Below the pieces are notes generated by a model that was not told the origin of the DNA, made no database searches, and was given only the letters and a program-made list of their open reading frames with translations. A stretch of 9,073 nucleotides of DNA, taken from assembly GCA_031267635.1 (NCBI GenBank), contig JAIRYX010000494.1, positions 1 to 9,073 on the forward strand, read 5' to 3'. This document shows positions 1 through 6,314 of this stretch, one piece after another (position 1 is the first letter of the stretch; every line of letters begins with the position of its first letter). This DNA comes from Planctomycetaceae bacterium. Lineage in GTDB: Bacteria; Planctomycetota; Planctomycetia; Pirellulales; Thermoguttaceae. The position numbers and the translations under genes are program-made.

Positions 1-3000
1 GTTGGGATGACAGTGGACGTTCAAGGGCGTCCTTCAAACAGCATTGTTCGGGATGGAATTACTATTCTCGGCAATCTAACTCATCGCGGAGCGGCAGGAA
101 GCGACCCGGATAGCGGCGACGGCGCAGGATTGTTGATGCAGTTGCCGCATAAGTTTTTCCGAAACCGGCAATCCGAAATCGGCGGTACGCTACCCGAAGC
201 AGGAAAATATGCGGCGGGAATCGTTTTTTTACCGAAACGCGGCGATGCGTCGAAAATCTTTGAAATTCTTGTCAAAACTATTGAAGAAAACGGTTGTAAA
301 CTGCTTGGTGTGCGCGAAACACCGACGAATCCCGATGCAGTCGGCGGCATGGCACGCAAAATGTGTCCCGACGTGCGGCAGTTTTTTGTCAGCAATCCGA
401 ATCTCGATGAAACGGCGTTTGAGCGGCGTTTGTATGTTATTCGGCGGCTTGCCGAAAAAGCGGTGCAGCGAAGCGGTTTGAATAACTCCGATGATTTTTA
501 TATTCCGTCGCTTTCGTCGCGCACGCACGTTTACAAAGGAATGTTGATGGCGGAACAGATCGACAATTTTTATCCCGATCTTCTTGCCGGCGACCTTGAA
601 TCGGCGATTGCTGTCGTGCATCAGCGATACAGCACGAACACGTTTCCCGATTGGAAACTTGCCCAACCGTTTCGTATGATGTGTCATAACGGCGAAATCA
701 ACACGATTCGCGGAAACGTGGACAAACGCAGTACGACGCTTGAAATCCTGAACGGTCTTAAAGAATACGGCGCGACGGTTTGGGGCGAAGACCTCGAAAA
801 AATTCTGCCGATTTTCAACGACACGTCGGCGAGCGATTCGGCATTGTTTGACAACATGTTTGAATTGCTGACGCTTTCGGGACGAAGTATGGCGCATTCA
901 ATTTTGATGATGATTCCTGAAGCGTGGGGAAACACTTACGCGATGAGCCGCGATTTGCGAGGGTTTTTCGAATATCACGCGACGTTCATGGAGTCGTGGG
1001 ACGGACCGGCGGCGATTGTGTTTAGCGACGGAAAAAGCGTTGGAAGTATTCTCGACCGAAATGGTTTGCGTCCGGCGCGTTATACAGTGACGAAGAACGG
1101 GCGGGTCGTGCTTGCTTCAGAGTCGGGCGTTCTCGATATTCCGCCGGAAGATGTTGTGCAACACGGCAATGTCGCGTCGGGAAAAATGTTTCTCGTGGAC
1201 ACCGAACAACACCGCATTATTGCCAACGACGAAATCAAAGCGAAAATCTCGCGAAGCCGTCCGTATCGACGTTGGGTCGAAGCAAACCGTGTGCAAATTC
1301 CGAGCGGCGGAGCAATCGGTGAAATTGTTATCAACAAAGATTCTTTTTTCCGAAAGCAGCTTTGTTTCGGTTATACGCGCGAAGAATTGGACGTGATTTT
1401 GCATCCGATGTTTGAAACGGGACAAGAGCCGATTGGTTCGATGGGTTGCGACATTCCGCTTGCCGTATTGTCCGACAAACCGGAACTTTTATTCGATTAT
1501 TTCAAGCAACGTTTTGCGCAGGTAACGAATCCGCCGATTGATCCGATCCGCGAAAAAACGTTGATGAGTTTGACCTCGTTTGTCGGACCGCTTGGTTCGC
1601 CGTTGATTGAACATCCGCAACACGCGCATCGTCTAAAAATCTTTACGCCGATTCTGACGCCGCTTGATTTGGATCAGGTTTTGTCGATGAAAGAGCCGTC
1701 GTTACAAGCGGTGCGAATCGACGCGACATTCAGTAAATTAACGCCGGAAGGGATGCAGGAAGCAATGAACCGCATTTGCCGCGAGGCGGAAGAAGCGATA
1801 GCGCGCGGCGTGGGAATTTTGATTCTTTCCGACCGTAAAACGTCGAAAGACCGCGCGGCGATTCCGTCTCTTCTCGCGTCAAGCGGATTGGGACGGCGTC
1901 TCTTGAAACTTGGTATGCGAAATCGCGCCGGTTTATTTGTCGAGTCGGCGGAACCGCGTCAGGTACATCATTTCGCAATGTTGATTGCGTGCGGCGCGGA
2001 CGCGATTTGTCCGTACATGGCAATTGAAACGATTGCCGACGAATTGGAACATCGCAGTAGCGAAACGAAATTGAGTCTACAAAAAGCGGTGCGGAATTAC
2101 ATTGACGCGATTGACAAGGGCTTGCTCAAAATCTTTTCCAAAATGGGAATTTGCACGATTCGTTCTTACCGTTCCACGTTATCCTGCGAGGCGGTCGGCT
2201 TGAATCAAAAATTTGTCGAAGAGTATTTCGGTCCGATTCCGTCGCGGATTTCCGGTCTTGGGTTTGAAGACATTGCGACAGAAACGCTGACGCGTCATGC
2301 CGCCGCTTACGCCGAGCATCGCGGTTTGCTGCTGATTTTGCCTTACGGCGGCGATTATCGGAATCGGCGCGACGGACAGCGTCATCTTTGGAGCGCGGAA
2401 TCAATTCAACTAATGCAGCAAGCGGTACGAACCAATAACCGTAAATTGTATGATGAATTTGCGATGCTCATCAACCGTCAGGAAAAACGTCACTGCACGC
2501 TACGAAGTTTGATAACGTTCCGCAACGATAATACTCGGACGCCTGTACCGCTTGATGAAGTGGAGCCGGTTGATGTATTAGTGCGGCGGTTCATGACCGG
2601 TGCGATGAGTTTCGGCGCGCTCAGCCGCGAAGTTCATGAAACAATGGCGATTGCGATGAACCGACTCAGCAGCATGTCGAACAGCGGCGAAGGCGGCGAA
2701 GACTCGGATCGTTATACTCTGAAAGAAAACGGCGATTCGGCAAGCAGCGCGGTCAAACAAATTGCGTCGGGGCGTTTTGGCGTTACGATCAATTATCTGG
2801 CAAACGCGAAAGAATTGCAAATCAAAATGGCGCAGGGCGCAAAGCCGGGCGAAGGCGGTCACTTGCCCGGTCACAAAGTCAACAAAGAAATCGCCCGCAT
2901 CCGCAACAGCACGCCGGGCGTCAGTTTGATTAGTCCGCCGCCGCATCACGATATTTATTCGATTGAAGATATTGCTCAACTGATTTTCGACTTGAAAAAC

Positions 3001-4503
3001 GCGAATCCGATGGCACAGGTCAGCGTTAAACTTGTCAGTATCAGCGGCGTCGGAACAATCGCGGCGGGAGTCAGTAAAGGCAAATCGGACATGATTCTCA
3101 TCAGTGGTTACGACGGCGGAACAGGCGCAAGTCCGCTCAGCAGTATTAAAAACGCCGGCGTTCCTTGGGAACTCGGACTTTCGGAAGTACAGCAAACGCT
3201 TGTTATCAACGACTTGCGAAGCCGTGTGCGAGTTCAAACGGATGGCCAGATGCGAACCGGGCGAGATGTGGCGATTGCCGCGTTGCTCGGTGCGGAAGAA
3301 TTTGGATTCGGAACAGCGGCTCTCGTTTCGCTCGGATGTGTTCTGATGCGAAAGTGTCATAAGAATACGTGTCCGGTCGGCGTTGCGACGCAAGACTCGC
3401 GACTACGAAGCCGATTTGCTGGTGCGCCGGAACATCTTATTAACTATTTCCGATTTGTCGCGGAAGAATTGCGGGAAATTATGGCGATGCTCGGATTTCG
3501 TACGCTGGAAGAAATGGTCGGACATACGGAATTTTTGAAACAGCGCGACGATGTGGAACATTGGAAAGCGTCGAAACTTGATCTTTTGCCGTTGTTTCAT
3601 CGTCCGCAAGTTCCGGCGTATGTCGGTATCAGTTGTCAAGAAAAACAACAGGTGGAACGTTATACGCCGCTTGCTAAAGCGATTCTTGCCGACGCCGAAG
3701 AAACGCTTGCCAATAAAAAGCCGATAGAAAAAACATACAAGATCAGCAACCTCGACCGTGTAACGGGAACGCTTCTCGCTTACGAAGTGGTGAAAGCATT
3801 TGGCGAAAAAGGTCTTCCTGAAGATACGATTCGTTACACGTTCAAAGGAACGGCGGGACAGAGTTTCGGCGCATTTGCCGCACCCGGCATGACGCTGATC
3901 CTTGAAGGCGCGGCGAATGATTATGTCGGTAAAGGACTTTCCGGCGGCAAGCTGATTATTCGTGTCCCGAAGGAAAGCGCGATCAATCCGGCGGAAAACG
4001 TCATTGCCGGAAAGACGCTTTTTTATGGCGCAACTGGCGGCGAAGCGTACATCAACGGTCAGGTTGGCGAGCGGTTCTGCGTGCGGAACAGCGGCGCAGT
4101 CGTTGTGGTCGAAGGAGTCGGCGATCATGCGTGCGAGTATATGACCGGCGGTTACGTTGCCGTACTTGGCAATACCGGCACGAACTTCGCGGCGGGAATG
4201 TCGGGTGGAATCGCTTACATTTACGACCCGCATCAAGAATTTGATCTCAAATGCAACCTGGAAATGGTGGATTTAGAACCGATTTTCCTGAAAGAAGATG
4301 CCGACCGTTTACAGCAAATGTTGCGAAATCATTACAAATACACGAACAGCTCGCGCGCGTTGGATTTACTGAACCATTGGGAACGGACTCGCAATTTGTT
4401 CGTGAAAGTTATCCCAATGGAATACCGCGCCGCACTCGGACTAACGAATCCGGTGGACTTGCAATCGCGTCAAACAAGTAATCAGCAGGTGTTTCTTGCA
4501 TAG
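1..4503 (+). CDS. gltB: Glutamate synthase large (alpha) subunit, 5'-truncated by window edge
   Basis: Catalyses reductive transfer of the glutamine amide to 2-oxoglutarate, giving two glutamates (GOGAT step of ammonium assimilation, cytoplasmic). The frame is open from base 1 (Val-Gly before the ATG at 7). Family members begin Cys-Gly-Val-Gly, so the ATG at 7 is internal and the nucleophilic Cys lies just upstream. Domains in order: class II glutaminase (to about 1240; HRGAAGSDP, RYSTNT at about 625, HNGEINT at about 685); central domain (about 1430-2330); FMN/synthase domain (about 2560-3480; SPPPHHDIYSIED, GYDGGTGASP); 3Fe-4S cysteines in C-x5-C-x4-C spacing at codons 3337, 3355 and 3370; C-terminal GXGXG beta-helix (about 3840-4240). 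About 1,500 codons is normal full length. The short stretch between GEGGED and SAVKQ lacks the long loop of ferredoxin-dependent enzymes, so I infer the NAD(P)H type, which needs GltD. No gltD follows; it could lie upstream or elsewhere. Confidence 0.97.
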   Translation, partial: VGMTVDVQGRPSNSIVRDGITILGNLTHRGAAGSDPDSGDGAGLLMQLPHKFFRNRQSEIGGTLPEAGKYAAGIVFLPKRGDASKIFEILVKTIEENGCKLLGVRETPTNPDAVGGMARKMCPDVRQFFVSNPNLDETAFERRLYVIRRLAEKAVQRSGLNNSDDFYIPSLSSRTHVYKGMLMAEQIDNFYPDLLAGDLESAIAVVHQRYSTNTFPDWKLAQPFRMMCHNGEINTIRGNVDKRSTTLEILNGLKEYGATVWGEDLEKILPIFNDTSASDSALFDNMFELLTLSGRSMAHSILMMIPEAWGNTYAMSRDLRGFFEYHATFMESWDGPAAIVFSDGKSVGSILDRNGLRPARYTVTKNGRVVLASESGVLDIPPEDVVQHGNVASGKMFLVDTEQHRIIANDEIKAKISRSRPYRRWVEANRVQIPSGGAIGEIVINKDSFFRKQLCFGYTREELDVILHPMFETGQEPIGSMGCDIPLAVLSDKPELLFDYFKQRFAQVTNPPIDPIREKTLMSLTSFVGPLGSPLIEHPQHAHRLKIFTPILTPLDLDQVLSMKEPSLQAVRIDATFSKLTPEGMQEAMNRICREAEEAIARGVGILILSDRKTSKDRAAIPSLLASSGLGRRLLKLGMRNRAGLFVESAEPRQVHHFAMLIACGADAICPYMAIETIADELEHRSSETKLSLQKAVRNYIDAIDKGLLKIFSKMGICTIRSYRSTLSCEAVGLNQKFVEEYFGPIPSRISGLGFEDIATETLTRHAAAYAEHRGLLLILPYGGDYRNRRDGQRHLWSAESIQLMQQAVRTNNRKLYDEFAMLINRQEKRHCTLRSLITFRNDNTRTPVPLDEVEPVDVLVRRFMTGAMSFGALSREVHETMAIAMNRLSSMSNSGEGGEDSDRYTLKENGDSASSAVKQIASGRFGVTINYLANAKELQIKMAQGAKPGEGGHLPGHKVNKEIARIRNSTPGVSLISPPPHHDIYSIEDIAQLIFDLKNANPMAQVSVKLVSISGVGTIAAGVSKGKSDMILISGYDGGTGASPLSSIKNAGVPWELGLSEVQQTLVINDLRSRVRVQTDGQMRTGRDVAIAALLGAEEFGFGTAALVSLGCVLMRKCHKNTCPVGVATQDSRLRSRFAGAPEHLINYFRFVAEELREIMAMLGFRTLEEMVGHTEFLKQRDDVEHWKASKLDLLPLFHRPQVPAYVGISCQEKQQVERYTPLAKAILADAEETLANKKPIEKTYKISNLDRVTGTLLAYEVVKAFGEKGLPEDTIRYTFKGTAGQSFGAFAAPGMTLILEGAANDYVGKGLSGGKLIIRVPKESAINPAENVIAGKTLFYGATGGEAYINGQVGERFCVRNSGAVVVVEGVGDHACEYMTGGYVAVLGNTGTNFAAGMSGGIAYIYDPHQEFDLKCNLEMVDLEPIFLKEDADRLQQMLRNHYKYTNSSRALDLLNHWERTRNLFVKVIPMEYRAALGLTNPVDLQSRQTSNQQVFLA

Positions 4504-4840
4504 CGCAGAGCGAAAATGCAGAGACGCGACGTACTCCATATGTTCTATACCTCTCACGCTTGAAAATTCGTCTTTTTAAGAGAGTGTTTATCGTTGTTTA
4601 TCGTTTATCATGTCCCCAAAGCCACTCGTGTCCCTAATGTCCCTTGATATTTTTCAACGTAAAATACCTATAAATTTGATATTTTTCATATCAAGAAAAA
4701 TGAAAGAACTTTGTATACTTTTCACACTTGGAAATTCGGTTTTCACTGATGCCGTTATACCGTAAAATTCTGTGTGATCTCCATTCATAAAACCAAAAAC
4801 TCAAGTGCAATGAGTATAGTAGTAGTTACAGTTGATTTTA
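4504..4840. other. Non-coding stretch after gltB with small direct repeats and a hairpin
   Basis: No gene seen. It is AT-rich and holds: a tandem 10-bp repeat TGTTTATCGT (4585-4594 and 4595-4604); a 13-bp direct repeat TTGATATTTTTCA (4644-4656 and 4676-4688); a perfect 7-bp stem TTGATAT/ATATCAA with a 5-nt loop (4676-4694); and a diverged pair CACGCTTGAAAATTCG (4555-4570) and CACACTTGGAAATTCG (4723-4738), 14 of 16 identical. TGTCCC occurs three times between 4611 and 4644. No GC-rich stem followed by a T run was found, so how gltB transcription ends is not visible. Confidence 0.6.
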
Positions 4841-5050
4841 CCGACAAAGATTACTCTTGCAGCCCTTATTTATAAAACTCCCTTACTAGCCACCAATTGC
4901 GCTAATATGCGTCCTTATTCCCTTATTTTTCGTTCAAGTTTTTTGGGTAACAATCCATTAAAAAATAAGGGCATAAGGGCGCGTTTGGAAATTTTGTCGG
5001 CTACTAAGGGAAACTTGATAAATAAGGGCTGCCATCGTAAAATCTTTCGG
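4841..5050. repeat. 210-bp imperfect inverted repeat (MITE-like or long hairpin)
   Basis: The two halves are reverse complements about one axis (paired coordinates sum to 9890-9891). The strongest arms are GCAGCCCTTATTTAT at 4859-4873 with its exact complement at 5018-5032; CCCTTACTAGCC at 4880-4891 with 4999-5010 (11 of 12); and 4909-4930 with 4961-4982 (20 of 22). The loop is 4931-4960. Weaker pairing continues outward to CCGA (4841-4844) and TCGG (5047-5050). CCCTTA/TAAGGG motifs recur along both arms. There is no transposase and no clear target-site duplication. A decayed miniature inverted-repeat element or a transcribed long hairpin are both possible. An 88-codon frame across it is not protein-like. 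Confidence 0.8.
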
Positions 5051-5052
5051 AC

Positions 5053-5104
5053 AACTATTCAAACGCCCTGTGCGGATTTATTTGGTTTGAGCCACTGAAT
5101 AGTT
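5053..5104. repeat. Short inverted repeat next to the 210-bp palindrome
   Basis: AACTATTCA (5053-5061) is exactly complementary to TGAATAGTT (5096-5104). Inside it, TCAAAC (5059-5064) matches GTTTGA (5085-5090). It directly abuts the larger inverted repeat and may be its edge or a separate hairpin. No function is known. Confidence 0.55.
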
Positions 5105-5272
5105 ACCTCAAGAGTTTCTCCTGTCTCTTGACCTCCAAGAGTCCCTTTTGCTGCTAAAGCTTCTCCTCCGCGTCGCAAATTTCTGTAAATTTTACCGATT
5201 TCCGTTCTCCTTGGAACAGAAGTTTTCGAGACAAAAAGGACAAAAGAGACGCTTGAGATGCCAACGGCGCGA
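5105..5272. other. Spacer between inverted repeats and the 21-bp array; no convincing gene
   Basis: A minus-strand frame runs from 5352 to 5059 (97 codons), but it starts inside the degenerate 21-bp array and shows no recognisable domain. No ribosome-binding site is evident before its ATG. On the plus strand, an ATG at 5258 opens only an 18-codon frame into the array. I see no promoter, RNA gene or terminator that I can support. Confidence 0.4.
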
Positions 5273-5700
5273 TTTGGGCTGAAAATTGTCCTCTTTGGAA
5301 CGAAAGCCGTCTGATAATCGACTTTTGGTGCGTGTAAATGTCTTATTCGCATAAGATAATGCGTGTTTTACTTATGTTTATTTGTTATTTACTTATGTAA
5401 ACGGCTTATTCGCAGGTATAAATAATTCATTCGCATCAGTAAGCAGCTTTTTTACATATGTAAACAAATTATTCGCATATGTAAATCATTCATTTGCTTA
5501 TGTTAGTTATCTATTCGCATAAGCGATAATATCGAAAACTTATGTGATTTGATTAAAAACTTATGAGAATATTGCTAAAACATAAGCAATAATAATTAAA
5601 ACTTATGCGATTATACTAAAAACAGATGTAAATTTGATTTGGGAGAACAATAATCAGCTTTAGGAGAATAATAACCGATTTTGGGAGAACAACAGTTCGT
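5273..5700. repeat. Degenerate tandem array with exact 21-bp periodicity
   Basis: From 5344 to 5700 the DNA divides into 17 units of exactly 21 bp. A hexamer sits at the same phase in each: CATAAG at 5350, CTTATG at 5371 and 5392, CAGGTA at 5413, CATCAG at 5434, CATATG at 5455 and 5476, CTTATG at 5497, CATAAG at 5518, CTTATG at 5539 and 5560, CATAAG at 5581, CTTATG at 5602, CAGATG at 5623. Then the unit type changes to AGAACA/AGAATA/AGAACA at 5644, 5665 and 5686, each preceded by TTTGGG or TTTAGG. Eleven of the first 14 fit C[A/T]TA[A/T]G. Flanks differ by block: TATTCG before the hexamer on the left, AAAA before it in the middle. TTTGGG-type units reappear at 5273, 5294 and about 5323, with one 9-bp phase slip, so the array probably begins at 5273. 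There are no constant repeat/spacer pairs, so it is not CRISPR. Function unknown. Confidence 0.88.
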
Positions 5701-5968
5701 TTCGATAGCGCGTCTTTTGCCGCCTGTCGTAGATTTTTTTCACGCGAAACAAACGCAAACCCGCAAAGAAACGTTAGAGAGAACAGGGATAATTGGTACT
5801 TGAGGGATAACAGTTGTTTTTTTTGATTATTTCAGTTTTTGGGGAGGTAAAACGCTGAAGGAAACGCTGGGGTTGTCTTGCGGAGGACTTTACGCCGAGC
5901 ATTTTCCTTTTGAACAACTCTCAGTGAAACTGGGAGGAACAAACCGCAGGAATAAAAAAACTCTGTAA
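5638..5968 (+). other. Start-less open frames at the array edge (possible gene remnant, weak)
   Basis: One plus-strand frame is open from 5638 to the TGA at 5824. It begins with heptads FGRTIIS, FRRIITD and FGRTTVR from the TTTGGG-type units. A second frame is open from 5804 to the TAA at 5966 and reads ...FWGGKTLKETLGLSC.... The two overlap at a run of eight T (5817-5824), where loss of one T would join them into about 110 codons. Neither has an ATG or a ribosome-binding site, and I recognise no family. This could be a decayed gene end or chance. The minus strand of the same units gives SPKIGYY and SPKADYC, so periodicity alone makes both strands look protein-like. Confidence 0.25.
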
Positions 5969-6105
5969 GAGTTTCCCTTGTACGGCGTTTAGGATAACTC
6001 CTACGGAGTTGAAAGTATTGGAGTTTTCATTCGTCCCCAGTTGCATTGGGGGGTATTCAAAAGAAATTCCGACGGAGTAATGCGGAGTTATTATTCTGCA
6101 CTCCC
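5957..6105. repeat. Cluster of short palindromes (REP-like)
   Basis: Four small dyads lie close together: AAACTC/GAGTTT with a 5-nt loop (5958-5974); AACTCC/GGAGTT with a 3-nt loop (5996-6010); CCCCA/TGGGG with a 7-nt loop (6035-6051); GGAGT/ACTCC (6084-6104). GGAGTT or GGAGTA recurs at 6005, 6020, 6074 and 6084. The clustering and shared GGAGT core look like a repetitive extragenic palindrome cluster. This is inferred from form only. Confidence 0.45.
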
Positions 6106-6138
6106 TAAATAACCATACTACGGGCTAAATTGAGACGC

Positions 6139-6314
6139 TGCGTAACATGAATGTTTAAAATCTTACAATTGTAAAATTTTAAACATCAATTCGATTGTTT
6201 TTTTGAATTGCTCCTTTTACAATCGTTTTTTATATGTGGTAAAAGTTGTTTTGCCGCGATTTTGTCAGGGTTTGCTTTACCCGGCTTAACCTTCTTTTTA
6301 TAGGAGAATGTTTT
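6139..6314 (+). promoter_or_regulatory. Promoter/leader cassette, copy 1
   Basis: It shares TGCGTAACATGA (6139-6150; copy 2 at 8745-8756) and then a 66-bp core (6166-6231) identical to 8761-8826 at 65 positions, the only change being C to T at 6211/8806. The leader to the start codon is about three-quarters conserved. The best sigma-70-like match is TTGTTT (6195-6200), a 17-bp spacer, and TACAAT (6218-6223); both boxes are in the identical core. The TACAAT lies in one arm of an inverted repeat ATTGTAAAA/TTTTACAAT (6168-6176, 6215-6223) enclosing CAATTC/GAATTG (6187-6192, 6205-6210), an arrangement that could serve as an operator. In copy 1 only, an extra segment (6151-6164) lies upstream. Promoter boxes are inferred. 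Confidence 0.65.
6301..6308 (+). promoter_or_regulatory. Ribosome-binding site fixing the start at 6315
   Basis: TAGGAGAA lies 6 nt before the ATG at 6315. The same AGGAGAA occurs at 8894-8900 before the paralogue's ATG at 8907. This decides against the longer frame that could begin at the TTG at 6246. Confidence 0.8.

Noticed and set aside
2578..3393. Long antisense frames within gltB (also 3403-4236 and 229-897)
   Set aside because: They are shadows of the strongly conserved gltB coding strand and lack family features.
4551..4584. CTCTC/GAGAG stem as the gltB terminator
   Set aside because: The stem is only 5 bp with a 24-nt loop and no T run after it.
4832..5098. Plus-strand 88-codon frame as a gene
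   Set aside because: It runs through the 210-bp inverted repeat; its composition is dictated by the palindrome and no ribosome-binding site or family match is seen.
5059..5352. Minus-strand 97-codon frame as a gene
   Set aside because: It starts inside the degenerate 21-bp array, has no ribosome-binding site and no recognisable domain, and its N-terminal pattern comes from the repeat period.
5344..5700. CRISPR array
   Set aside because: The unit is only 21 bp, there is no constant repeat alternating with unique spacers, and no cas gene is present.
5344..5700. Plasmid-type iteron origin
   Set aside because: The period fits iterons, but units are far more degenerate than iterons usually are, no rep gene or DnaA-box cluster is seen, and the setting is chromosomal. 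Not excluded, only unsupported.
6231..6236. TATATG as the -10 box
   Set aside because: It is not kept in copy 2 and its distance from TTGAAT (6203-6208) is 22 bp.
6246..6314. Longer N-terminus for the oxidoreductase
   Set aside because: It would need a TTG start without a ribosome-binding site and would put 23 residues before the Tat signal; the paralogue has a stop in the matching leader.
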